From NCBI GenBank assembly GCA_016808115.1, contig JAEQBH010006396.1, positions 1 to 64,000 of the forward strand: a stretch of 64,000 bases of DNA, given 5' to 3'. The notes below the pieces were generated by a model. That model did no database searches. It was not told the origin of the DNA and was given only the letters and a program-made list of their open reading frames with translations. This stretch comes from Tetrastigma voinierianum (Eukaryota; Streptophyta; Magnoliopsida; Vitales; Vitaceae). Positions 20,240-31,090 of this stretch are shown in pieces. Made by a program: the position numbers and the translations under genes. Numbering within the stretch: position 1 is the first letter of the stretch; each line of letters begins with the position of its first letter.

Positions 20240-23200
20240 CAGGTAGCCAAACCACCAGGAGATAAAATATTAAGAGGGAAGGACCATCTCTCACACATTG
20301 ATCTGTTTGCAGGACTATCAACAACCTTCTGAAGACCAGATATACGTAGTCTAACATCATTACATATGAGGTGAAAAATAGTATCAGCTGGAGCATAGTT
20401 GTTCTCTTGAATTCTACTATTCTGATGACCCCACAAGTGGTAAATATAGCACCCCACTCAATCTTCCTCTAGTAATAGAGCGTATGACTTTCCCTCGCGG
20501 CAATTACCCATAAGAATTCGTTCTCCCAAATCCTTGGCATTGTAGAGTATCCACACAACCTTAAAATCCTCAACCAAATACCAGCCAGAATTGGCAACCT
20601 AAGAATAAGGGTTCCCGTCTCAACACTAGCTCGATTGCATCACACAAGACATAGAGTCGTGAGACCCCACTGAAAGTTTATCTGGTAACCAGTCTGGTCT
20701 CAGACGCCAACTATGACAATAAAAAGCATGCCTCCTGATGGCTTGGGGAAACTAAATCGAATAGTGCCAATTAACAACCGGCATCTTTGGTCTAAAGTGG
20801 TTCCAGGCAGAGCTAACAGTGAATTCCCCAGAAGGATCTGGAGTCCAAGAGATAACATCCTCTCTAGAAGCGTCGATATGATAATTGGCACAACTGTTCT
20901 TGATAGCAATAAGGTCAATTAATTAAAGGAGAAGCCAATTCCACCCCCTTCATCAATAACTAAATTTACTCGAAAGTATTTACAATGAATTGCGTAGCCA
21001 TACAAGGATCCGGCCACCATAGTAAGGAAGGAGAGGACCAACCGGGTTCCGTGGTCATGCCATAAAAAGGTCCCGCACCGCCACCCACTCAGGCTTTTGG
21101 CGAGGGGTCCGATTGATACAAACCCCGGGCTTTTCTTTCAATCAGAGGAGAGACCTGCAGATAGAATTAGCTCGGAAGAACGCTCTATTCGGCTTGGATA
21201 GATGATCGCGAATCTGCTGCTTATAAGGAAGCAAGAACCTTGGTATATGAGGACGCCACAATCGGTGATGGAGATCCGATTGATAAGTCTTGATGAACGC
21301 CACGGAATAACCGATAAGTTCAAGGAGTTCTTCAAAGAACCAAAGAGAAATTGAAACTCTCAATTTTATTAATGCTTAAAACTTTAAGAATACAGGGATA
21401 ACAAGCCTTTAAATAGGCCAAAAAAATATGAAGAATAGAAACTAAATATTCGACCACAAGGAAAGTAAATATTTGGCCAAAAACAAGAAAAAGGAAACTA
21501 GATAACTTTTAGGACAAGACTTGGTGATAAAAAATCAACAGCAAATCAGGAACAAATCAGCTCTCCAAAATAGCAGCAAATCAGAACAAATTAGTTGGGG
21601 CTCCAAAATAGCAAAGAAATCAAAGAAATAAATCATCTCTCCAAAATAGCAGCAATCAAATAAATCAATAGTCTAAAATAAAGCACAGCAAATCGTGAAC
21701 AAATCATCACCAAATCAAGAGCAAATCAACACCAAACTGGCTAAATCTTTTCTAAAAGAAATAGAAACTCCTATTTTCTGTAAAACACACTTCTAAATTA
21801 AATAGCAACTTTACTTTGACTTGGAGAATAAATCTTTCTAAAATAAACAACTCCAAATCAAAATAGTAATAAAACTCAAAAACACTTGAAATGAAATAGT
21901 TATCTCAAGGTTCCAAGGTTTCACAAATTCCGAATCGAACTTTCCATAATTAAGATTGAATTCCTAATGAATCTTCTAGAAGCTCCTGCATCACGGATCC
22001 TTTGTGCTTTGATTCTCTTCACTGATCCTCTCTCTCAGTTGAAGGATTTTCCGCCAACTCCAGGAACAGTTCGAAGGGACCTTTGCATTCCAGAGGCTCC
22101 CTTGCCGCAAATATAACCTCCGCACCCACGCCACCCACAAAGAGTCCTTCCTGTAAAACAGATTCCAGATATGCTTCATAACATTAGAATCATTCAGGTC
22201 TTTAACATGCCTGAGGCCCAAACCGCCCTCCTCCCTTGGAAGACACACTAACTCCCATTTGATCTTAGCACGATGAGCGCTCCCGGAATTTCCTGCACTA
22301 TAAAAAAACTCGCTGGAGCATTGTTTCAATCTTAGATATAGTATGGGGGAGAATGTGTCGCACTCGCATAATTGTATACTGCATTGGCCATCAAGCAATT
22401 AGCCAGAATCACTGCAAGAGCAGGAAAGAGACTCGCTTGTCCAAGACCGAATTCGGCCGTAATTTTTCAAGAAGTGCGCATAATCGCGTGAGGAGCCTTG
22501 TGGTGAAATCAAAGGACTCCAAATAACTTCAGGAAACCCGCCCGTAGATCGAAACCTCGTGGTGTTCAACAAGACATTCTTGACTTCATCAGAGACCCCG
22601 GCTAGGAATATGGCACTTTTCTGCTTGTTCACTAAGCTCCCGAGAAGCGCAAACCCGTTTAGCCTGGCCCATGAAGACCTAAACACCGGAATGCGCCCCA
22701 CCGTAAAATAAAAACATATCAATCTCGTAAAGGAGTGAGTTTAGGTTGATATCCCCGTATCCGGTGAAACCGAAACCCTTGTCTATCAAGTAAACACCGC
22801 TAAGGATCCGGGAGAAGGCCTCCATCATGAGGATGAATAAAAAGGGGATGATAAGGGTCCCTCCCTTAACCCACGCTTGCTAGCAAAAAAACCCCGCTTG
22901 CCTACCATATTTATAGAAATAGAGAAGGATGGGGTAGTGATGCACGCCTTAATAAGACATCTCAATGTGGAGTAGGGTACCCATACTGAGAGGATATTCA
23001 TGATGCAACCCCAACTAATCGTGTCAGACAGCCTTCCTTTGATGTCAACCTTTAGCGCACACCTGGGAGGACCAATATCACGATGGTAGTTTAACATAAG
23101 GTCTTGGGTAATAAGGACATTGCCTGGCATTATCACCTTGCACAAAAGATGACTCCGTGATGGGTCGATAATCTGGATACACAAACATTCGTGAAGAATG

Positions 23201-23640
23201 ATCTTCGAGATGCACTTATAAATGGTGTTGCAACAAGAAATTGGCCTATAATCGTGCATAGAACCAGGATTGGGAACCTTAGGCACCAAAGCTATAATTG
23301 TGCAATTAATCTCACGAAGCATACTTCCAGTTTCAAAGAAAGAACTCACAGCTGCACAAACGTCACTCCCAATAATACTCCACGCCGCCTTGAAAAAAAG
23401 TGAAGAGAACCCATCGGGGCCTGGAGCTTTGGAGTCATCAATGGAAAATATGGCCTTCTTGATCTCCTCGTGGGTTATTGCTTTATTCAGCGTTTCCATA
23501 TGCTGAGGAGACCAAATGAAGCCATCCAGGTTATCTAAATACTCGGAACGGCCAACTGAGGGATCATCGGAACATAAAATGCCTTGGAAGTGACAAACAA
23601 ATTTTCTTGTTTGATGGCACTGGCCCGCCTTCAGCCCATT
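20240..23640 (-). pseudogene. LINE ORF2 reverse transcriptase (L1-4)
   Basis: The 5' part (22,825 to about 23,640) is the longest LINE reading frame in the window. It starts with FQGILCSDDPSVG, then SKAPGPDGFSSLFFK, INCTIIALVPKVPNPGS, HDYRPISCCNTIYKCI and ALKVDIKGRLSDTISW (motif A, Asp retained). Downstream pieces hold LVNKQKSAIFLAGVSDE (22,399-22,722) and KIKWELVCLPREEGGLGLRH and KDSLWVAWVRRLYLRQ (21,991-22,398). After the LTR-B interruption the tail continues with CGTFLWHD (about 21,050-21,080) and the zinc-binding region to about 20,240. Frameshifts and stops are frequent. Confidence 0.9.
21114..22021 (-). repeat. Solo LTR-B inside L1-4
   Basis: A minus-strand copy whose ends are TGATACAAACC (left) and gattctcttca (right, complement of TGAAGAGAATC). 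The 5-bp flanks are CCGAT and CTGAT, a target duplication with one change. It breaks the LINE frame RERI...; the frame resumes beyond it. The internal minisatellite of about 38 bp (gatttgttcctgatttgct...) appears inverted at about 21,540-21,730. Confidence 0.88.
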
Positions 23641-23982
23641 TGCCAACTCGAGGGAGTTCTCTCTGTTCCTTATCTCTGGGTGGATTCTCGGGGACGAGTT
23701 CGTACTTTCATACCTGTGTGGATTCCGTGCCGAGTCTTGTCCTACTTTTATCAATCAACCCGTCTAGTCGGGAACAGGGCGCCTTCACTCCATCATCTAT
23801 CTTGTGTGGTTCGCTTCATTAAACCGTAAGTAACTACTCTTGTAAACTCTACTCTCCTCACCATCTCATATTTTCTTTAAACTTTCCATAACCAAATTTT
23901 CAACCTCAACCCAAAACTTTCCAAATCTTGTTCCATACTACTAAAACCATCCTAAATACCCTTTTCCCTTATATACCATAAA

Positions 23983-24869
23983 TGATGAGAATCAAAGCAC
24001 AAAGGATCCGTGATGCAGGAGCTTCTAGAAGATTCATTAGGAATTCAATCTACTATGGGAAAGTCTGGACGGGAGGTCAGGAAACTCAAGACGCGAATAT
24101 ATTTCTATATCTAAGTGTTTTAAGTTTTATTACTATTTTGATTTGGAGTTGTTTTATTTTAGAAAGATTTATTCTCCAAGTCAAAGTAGAAGTTAAGCTT
24201 ATTTAATTTAGAAAGTGTGTTTTTCAGAAAATAGGAGTTTTCTATTTTTTAGAAAAAGATTTGCTTCGATTTGGTGTTGATTTGTCGCGATTCCGTGATG
24301 ATTTGTTCCGATTTCGCCGCTATTTCGGGAGTTGATTTGTTCCTGATTTGCTGCTATTTTGGAGAGATGATTTGTTCCTGATTTGCTGCTATTTTGGAGC
24401 TAATTTGTTCCTGATTTGCCGCTATTTTGGAGAGCTGATTTGTTCCTGATTTGCTGTTGGTTTTTTATCACCAAGTCTTGTCCTAAAAGTTATCTATTTT
24501 CCTTTTTCTTGTTTTTGGCCAAATATTTACTTTCCTTGTGGCTTAAGGAGTTAGTTTTATTCTTCATTTTTTTTGGCCTATTTAAAGGCTTGTTATCCTA
24601 TTCTTAAAGTTTTTAAGCATTAATAAAATTGAGAGTTTCAATTTCTTTGGTTCTTCAAGAACTCCTTGAACTTTATCTGGTTATTCCGTGGCGCTCATCA
24701 CATTTATCAATCTGGATTCCATCACCGATTGTGGCGCCCTCATATACTATTGCTGTTCTTGCTTCCTTATAAGCAACTGGTCGTCATCCATCCAAGCCGA
24801 ATACTAGGGCGGTGTTCTTTCGAAGCACTGGATCACGGTCTCCTCACAAGTTTCGATCGGTTCGTATCA
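23983..24869 (+). repeat. Solo LTR-B inside solo LTR-A
   Basis: From TGATGAGAATCAAAG to GGTTCGTATCA, 887 bp, flanked on both sides by ATAAA (23,978-23,982 and 24,870-24,874). The empty site is visible in the other LTR-A copy: the complement of about 6,177-6,205 reads taccataaatttacc without interruption. A tandem unit of about 38 bp (gatttgttcctgatttgctgc + tattttggagag) is repeated about five times at 24,270-24,460. A likely TATA region is ggcctatttaaagg (about 24,571-24,584). Confidence 0.95.
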
Positions 24870-25005
24870 ATAAATTTACCTTTCTTAAATTGTAGGACCC
24901 CAAAATTCGTCCATAACCTATTTTGGCCCAAGAAAACTACCCCAAACCCATATTTTGACTTACCTAAACTTCTGGATCATCCATCACGATCCCAACCTTG
25001 CATCA

Positions 25006-26028
25006 TAGTTGAAAAGGAAGGGACTAGCAAAGTATTCTTCTAAGCCTTACCCTACATGGAAATCAAGCCTGCAGCAATGAAACACATGACAAGGCTATTT
25101 CCAAGTCCAAAACTGAGACTTCCAAGAGCAAGGACGATGACTCTACCAAGCATAAAGGTAAATTTGAAACCCAAGTCAATCGTAATTGTGACATTAAATG
25201 TTTCAAATGTTTGGGTTCGGGTCATATTGCTTCACAATGTCTAAATAAAAGGGTGATGATTATGAAAGACAACGAGGAAGTAGAGACCATAAGTGAGAAT
25301 GATAGTGATGATAGCGCCACCTTGAAGATGCGGTGATGATGGGAAAGCACATAGCCGAGAGGAAGGGGTGAACTTTGTTACTAGGCGTGCTCTTAGCACA
25401 CAAATCAAGGTGGATGAAACAAACCAGCAAAGGGATAACATATTTCATACTAGATGTAGTGTTGTTAACAAGGTATGTAGAATGATCATTGATGGGGGAA
25501 GTTGTACCAATGTTTCTAGTAATACCCTTGTTGAGAAGTTGGGCTTGCCTTTGTTGAAACATCCGAGGCCTTACAAACTGCAATGGTTGAATGATTGTGG
25601 GGAGGTCAAGGTGAATGCCAAGCAAGTCTCAGTGTCTTTAGTATTAGGAGGCATAATGACAAGTGTTTTCATGTGTGGTCTTATGCATGTCACATATCTT
25701 GTCAGAGACCGTGGCAATAAGGATAGCAGGATGCTTGATGGGTTTAGAGATAGGTACAGTAAAAGATGGTAAATTAGTTACACTTGTTCCTTATCTCCAA
25801 AGCAAGTCTATGAGGATAAATGAAACTGGTTGGAGCGAGGTTGAGAAAAAGAAAGATCGAGGCTAAAACTTCAAGAAAAATGAGTGAAAAGAAAAACAAA
25901 GAAAAGAATTGGGTTGAGAGAGGAAAACAAAATGAGTTTCTAGTGCAAAAAAAGAAAGAAGTGCAGGCGATCACCACGATTTTACATATAGCAAGATCCA
26001 TCCACACCTGATGAAACTAACCAATCTC
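25006..26028 (+). pseudogene. Gyp-F gag end (zinc knuckle) and aspartic protease
   Basis: This continues the gag split by LTR-A. Readable blocks in order: a Ser/Lys-rich spacer; zinc knuckle C-FK-C-LGSG-H-IASQ-C (about 25,198-25,240); an acidic stretch; NFVTRRALSTQIKVD; and the protease active site MIIDGGSCTNVSSNTL (about 25,486-25,530), the D-G-G variant usual in plant gypsy elements, followed by GLPLLKHPRPYKLQWL and VSLVLGGIMTSVFM. A linker with LVPYLQSKS and Lys/Glu-rich residues runs to about 26,010. The longest open stretch is 25,368-25,772. L1-5 interrupts the linker. Confidence 0.9.
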
Positions 26029-26759
26029 CAAGTAGGAAGGTTGCTATGATCGAGGTCAGTCGCACCACCGTCTCTCCGGGAGCGCTGGTTCCCGTTTTTT
26101 CCACTCGGACTCGTCCCATTCTTGGACCGTTTCCGGGTTGTCACAGATTGATACCATGGTAGTTTTGGGCGCCGGAGGTGGAGGAGTTTGTTGTTGGTTT
26201 GACAAGTAGTTTCCCATTCCAATGGGTGGGTTCTAGTTTGTTACTCATTCGAGTCGATGGCCTCGAGCCTAACTCTTGCGGTGCCAATTTAGACTGCTTG
26301 TGCCTCGTGGTTGGGTGGTTTTGGTGTTCTTGGTTGGCTAGTGCCTTTGTCCCGTAGTGGTTTTTCTTTGCTCTTTAGAGTGCCTTTCGCCTGCCAGGCT
26401 GTTAGTTTATCTCTCCTTTGCCCGGGTGTGGGCTTGGCTTTCTTTGGTTGGCTATCTGTTGGCCCTGAGTGAGGGGTCTGGTTTGTTATTGATGGTATTT
26501 TGTGTTGTTGTTGTTGCCTTTCCTTCCTTCTGGGGGGGATAGGCTTCGCTTTTCTCTCCGCCCCCCGTCTGCTGGGCATGTCCTACTGCCTGGGTATATG
26601 GTGTCCTGTTTCTTGGCCGATACCCTTTCCTAGTTTTTAGGGGAGTGTGTTGTCCGTTTTTCTATGTTCGGGGGCCTTAAATTCTTGTATTGTCTTTGGT
26701 TGTTGTTGGGCTATTGCCCTTTTTGGAAATAAATTCTTACTTATCCAAAAAAAAAAAAA
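26029..26759 (+). mobile_element. L1-5: short LINE copy related to L1-2
   Basis: 731 bp ending in poly(A), flanked by a perfect 15-bp duplication AAACTAACCAATCTC (26,014-26,028 and 26,760-26,774). It is 5'-truncated and collinear with L1-2: its first 150 nt match the complement of about 12,950-13,100, and the rest matches the complement of 5,452-6,050. It has no RT. The 3' end has the same 'cttccta-gttttta-gggag' and 'aataaattcttacttatcc' phrases as the other LINEs here. Confidence 0.92.
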
Positions 26760-26774
26760 AAACTAACCAATCTC

Positions 26775-27170
26775 TTCCTAGTTTGGTTATTTCTTTGTTG
26801 CAGGAGTTCGAGGATGTGATCCCGGAGGAAGTTCCTAATGGGCTGCCACCCATTAGAGGTATTGAACATCAAATTAATTTTCTACCCAGGGTTGTTATCC
26901 CAAATCGACCAACCTATAGAAGTAATCTCGAGGAAGTAAAGGAACTTCAAAATCAAATTGAAGAGTTGATGAGCAAGGGATATGTGAGGGAAAGCATGAG
27001 TCACAGGCAAAGACCAATACTTTTGTGCCTAAAAGGATGGACGTATATGCATTGATTGCAGTCACAACAACATTACGATAAAGTATCGTCATCCTATAGC
27101 TAGGTTAGATGATATGCTTGATGAGTTGCATGGGTCTTGTATTTTCAGCAAGATAGATCTTATGAGTGGA
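26775..27170 (+). pseudogene. Gyp-F reverse transcriptase, N-terminal half
   Basis: The stretch 26,783-27,055 reads LPSLVISLLQEFEDVIPEE, GLPPIRGIEHQINFLP and NQIEELMSKGYVRESMS, then frameshifts to a segment with NNITIKYRHPIARLDDMLDEL and FSKIDLMSG, which holds motif A of the RT palm (K-I-D-L). L1-6 is inserted directly after this motif. The other half of RT is at 33,998. Confidence 0.9.
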
Positions 27171-27542
27171 ACATGAACAATATAAAGTATCGACACAGAG
27201 TGTGATGCTCTCAGGCAGTCCAGTGCTTCAGATTGATTGCATAGGGATGACTTCTACCGTGGCTGTGGTCGTAAGGATGTGGGGATTGACCATGCGTGTG
27301 GTCGCTCCTAAAAGGGTTTACCTTCCGACCCAAAAAGTGTAGTTGATAATGGCTCTCTCCTCCCGATGGGGTGCCGTAAGTCGGCCTCCTCCGTTGATCG
27401 CGCTTCGAAGGTCGGAAATGTCGATGTCTCCACCTTCATTGATGCAAAATCGCCTATGGGGTTTCCTGCCAACGATGCCTTGTATCGCTTTCCGGGGTTT
27501 CTCTCGCATCTCTCTGCTTTTGTGTTGCCAGCTTAGATCCGC

Positions 27543-28544
27543 TTGATCTCCAAGAAGTCAGTCCCAGTGCGGGACTTCCTGATCCGACGGTTCGCGTTGT
27601 TAGGATCAATTTTGGGTTTGAGCAGTGGTGGTGCAAGGGACGTCATGCCGTCGGGGCTTGCAAGGGATTCGAGGGGTGTCAATGCCGCTACCGCCGATGC
27701 CATCACCGGTGAGGTAGTTAACACTGATTCCGGGGACGCTGTAGATGTTTCCAACATCGCTGTTAACGCTGGCTCCGGTGTTCGTTTGTTCTCAGGTTCT
27801 GTTTAAGGGGTCTTGGGTAAGTGTAGTGGAAATACAAAGGCCATCTCTACAAAGGCTATTGCTCAAAAGTGGGGTGGCCTGGGTGCTGTGTCTTCCCAAA
27901 CTGGAGGTCATTGTTTGCCGGTCATCCCATGTTTGGTGCTCCTTTGGTTTACTCCACTCCTACTAGAGTGAATGGGAAGATGATTGTCAACCCTCCTGCT
28001 GAGGCTGTGGTTGAAGGTGTGGTTATGTGGGATGGATGCCTTGTTGGTCAGTTCCTTGACAGACGTCTTCCCCTTCATGTGGTTCAGACTTTTGTTGAGC
28101 GGCTTTGGGGCAAGCATGAGATGCCTGAGCTTATCACCACAGATAATGGGTTGTATATTGTGTTCAAAATCGAAAGGTCGTGGATCGGGTTCGAAAATGG
28201 GCCTTGGTATTTTGCTGGAAGACCAATTATTCTTCGAAGCTGGAAGCCAGGCATGGAAATGCTCAATGTTCAGCTCTCTTCCCTCCCTATTTGGGTAAAG
28301 TTTTTTAACAATCCTCTGGAATACTGGACTGTTACTAGTCTTGGGTACATTGCAAGTGTTGTTGGCATTCCCCTCCACCTTGACACTCTCACGGAGAACT
28401 ACTCAAGGTTATCTTTGCTATGATATGCATTGAGGTGGATGTGAACTGTGAGTTCCCTAAAACTGCTCTTTTGGACCTGGGAAATGGCAAGTACTCAACT
28501 ATAAGAATTGAATACCCATGGGTTCCTCAGATCTGTTCCCATTG
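27543..28544 (+). pseudogene. LINE ORF1 of L1-6 (DUF4283 part)
   Basis: The reading starts at 27,543 (MISKKSVPVRDFL) and shifts frame around 27,806. The main block 27,869-28,423 contains NGKMIVNPPAEAVVEGV, VERLWGKHEMPEL, FENGPWYFAGRPIILRSW, LNVQLSSLPIWVKFFN and VVGIPLHLDTLTEN, the DUF4283 core. A further shift gives CIEVDVNCEFPK and RIEYPWVPQICSHC. The LTR-B element breaks the gene inside the first half of the zinc knuckle. Its counterpart in L1-3 is at 11,190-11,924. Confidence 0.9.
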
Positions 28545-29429
28545 TGATGAGAATCAAAGCACAAAGGATCCGTGATGCAGGAGCTTCTAGAAGATTCATT
28601 AGGGATTCAATCTTAATTAAGGAAAATTCAGATTCGGGAGGCTGTGAAACCTTGGAGACGCCGAATATATTTCAAGTGTTTTGAGTTTTATTACTATTTT
28701 GATTTGAGTTGTTTATTTTAGAAAGATTTATTCTCCAAGTCAAAGTAGAAGTTAAGCTATTTAATTTAGAAAGTGTGTTTTGCTAGAAAATAGAGTTTTA
28801 TTTCTTTTAGAAAAAGATTTGCTTCTGTATTTGTGTTGATTTGTCACTGATTTGTTCCCGATTTGTCGCTATTTTGAGCCGATTTGTTCGATTTGTCGCT
28901 ATTTCGAGAGATGATTTGTTCCCGATTTGCCGCTATTTTTGAGCTACTTGTTCCCGATTTGCTGCTATTTTGAGAAATGATTGTTCTCGACTATTGATTT
29001 TTTATACCAAGTCTTGTCCTAAAAGTTATCTAGTTTTTCTTTGTTTTGGCCAACATTTACTTTCTTGTGGCCGAATGTATTTTTTTTTTTTTTGGATAAC
29101 ATACGAACATTTAGTTTCCTATTTCATATTTTTCGACCTATTTAAAGGCTTGTTATCCTTGTATTCTTCAAGTTTTAAGCATTTATAAAATTGAGAGTTT
29201 CAATTTCTTGGTTCTTTAAAGAACTCCTTGAACTTATCGTGTTATTCCGTATGCTTCATCAAGACTTATCAATCGATCCCCATCACCGAATGTGCGCCCT
29301 CACATACCAAGGTTCTGCTTCCATATAAGCAACGGCGCGCGTCAAGGTCATCCATCCGCCGACATTGTGAGCTGCTTCCGAAGCTAATTCGATCGCTGTG
29401 TCTCTCACAAGTTGATTCGGTTCGTATCA
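28545..29429 (+). repeat. LTR-B, 5' LTR
   Basis: 885 bp from TGATGAGAATCAAAG to GGTTCGTATCA, the same ends as the solo copy at 23,983-24,869. The minisatellite based on 'gatttgtcgctattt' lies at about 28,835-28,985. A TATA-like cctatttaaagg is at about 29,138-29,149. The DNA directly downstream (tttgcacgagcaac) does not look like a standard primer site. Confidence 0.9.
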
Positions 29430-30120
29430 TTTGCACGAGCAACAGTTCTATTTTTCCGGTTCGCCATCTTATTTTTATTTTTTTCTTTGTCCGAACTACT
29501 TTAGTCACCGCTTTCATCCATACCTTCTAAATTCGCTCAATCCTACTCTATTCACAACCTATTCTCTACTCCATCCCAAGTCCGATTTTTTCTTCACTCT
29601 TGATCGGTTATAATTTTATTTTGTTTCTTTTTTATTGAACCGTCCATCCCAAGTTAAAAAAAAAAAAAAAAAAAAAAAAAGGAAGTAAAGGAAAAGAACT
29701 GCTGAAAAAAAGTCTAGAAGCCGGAAAAAAAAAAAAATAGGTCGAAAAAAAGTTCGAAAAATATTTAATTTTTTTAAAGTATATTATCATTCAGTTGTTG
29801 GAAATGAAGTCCTCAATTATAGTATAAAAAATAAATAAATAAAGTTTAAATATTTTTTATATGTTTTGATTGAATTTTTGGAAAAAAATCGATTTGTTTG
29901 ATTAGTTCAAAAGAACTAGAAGAGAAATTCTAAGTGGAAAAGGCAAGAGTGGTCAAAGATTATTAGAGCAGAAAAAAGCCAAATATATTGTGTGAAACAC
30001 GAGCGAATCGAGGGAATCATTCTTCAGAGTGAAAACCCGTGAGCGAGTGATTTGTGAGAGGTCCTACTTTTTTTTTTTTTTTCTAACCTTGTTTTTGCAT
30101 CTATATAAGCAACTAAGCGC
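29430..30120 (+). other. LTR-B element leader, A/T-rich
   Basis: Untranslated region between the 5' LTR and the gag-like DNA. It holds a run of about 29 A (29,656-29,682) and a second A-run near 29,725, then A/T-rich DNA with no coding potential I can support. Confidence 0.6.
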
Positions 30121-31090
30121 ATGAAGGTGTGGCGGAGCGTTGACATGAGATTAATTATGCGGGCCTTAACTCGCGAAATGAAGATGTTTAGGGCTGAATT
30201 GGAACAATCCATGAGAGGGTGGAGAGAAGCCGAGCACCCACGAAACCCTCCACAAGGCGTGAGGAAGAGTGCAAGAAGAGGCGCGATCATGAAAAAGTGT
30301 GAAGGAAGGCTTTGAAGACGAGAATGGTTATGATTTGGGTGTTAGTGCTTGGGAGGTATGGGGGCCATAAGAAGATAGGAATCGGAAGATAATAATTTGG
30401 GAAACATTAAGATAAATTCCGTCTCTTTCAGAAAAGGCTGACCCGAGGCATATCTTGGTGGGAGAGGAAGGTAGAATTGGTTTTGATTGTCACAATTATT
30501 CTGAAAATAAGAAAGACAGAAACTTACTGTTATAGATTATGGATTATGCCATAGTGTGGTGGGACCAACTAGTGTTGAATAAGAGACGGAATAGGGAGCC
30601 ATTGGTGGAAACATGGGAAGAGATGAAGAGGTGATGCGGGAAGAGAGATTTGTCGACTTTTCTCCTAAGTGTGGTGCAAAACACGAGGCAAGGCTCATGA
30701 AGTGTGGAGAGAAATGTATAAGGAGATGGAGGTTGCAATGGCCGAGGAGCCAATATTGAAAAGAAGATCGAGAGTTTCATGTGAGGTTTCTAGCGGGTTC
30801 GTGTCGGGAGATTCAAATGTGCGGTGGAATGCAGCTTATTATGTGGGTTAGAGGATATGGTGCATATGGCCATCCAAGATTGAAATCGAGTCAAGAGGAG
30901 AAGCGATATGTATTCATACCTAATCCAGTTCATCTACTTGGAAATCGTCAATGGAGGAAGGAAGAGGTCACCCAATTGAGCATAAAGCAGAACCCCAAAA
31001 CAAGGGAACAACCAAAAATCCCGAGAGTATTGATTCTTTTACTACTCGGAATCATTGATATTATGTGTTTTTTTTAAGTAATGCCAAGGC
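30121..31090 (+). pseudogene. Gag remnant of the LTR-B element
   Basis: The first open stretch (30,121-30,315) gives LIMRALTREMKMFRAELEQ. Later blocks in other frames read DYAIVWWDQLVLNKRRN (about 30,540-30,590), VETWEEMKR and LEDMVHMAIQD (about 30,850-30,885), parallel to the Gyp-F gag core (YALAWWDQLV and LEDMVHMAMK). LTR-B and Gyp-F gags are therefore related. No intact zinc knuckle is visible. Confidence 0.8.

Larger units (their letters stand above)
20021..23654 (-). mobile_element. L1-4: 5'-truncated LINE with a nested solo LTR-B
   Basis: The minus-strand insert in LTR-A starts with a T-run (poly(A) tail, 20,021-20,032), then 3' UTR and RT-coding DNA, and is truncated at the 5' end within RT at about 23,650. 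The flanks agttctctgtt (20,010-20,020) and agttctctctgtt (23,655-23,667) form the target duplication with a 2-nt indel. Removing the nested LTR-B leaves about 2.7 kb. It lacks ORF1 and the endonuclease, as expected of an abortive LINE copy. Confidence 0.9.
19452..25005 (+). repeat. Solo LTR-A inside Gyp-F gag
   Basis: TGATGCAGGAGC to CCTTGCATCA, flanked on both sides by TAGTT (19,447-19,451 and 25,006-25,010), an exact target duplication. Its own DNA is 19,452-20,020, 23,655-23,982 and 24,870-25,005, about 1 kb, matching the complete LTR at 2,898-3,867. Inserted into it are L1-4 and a solo LTR-B. At 19,690-19,810 it has four or five units of about 26 bp built on 'gctttatttatttta'. Confidence 0.94.
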
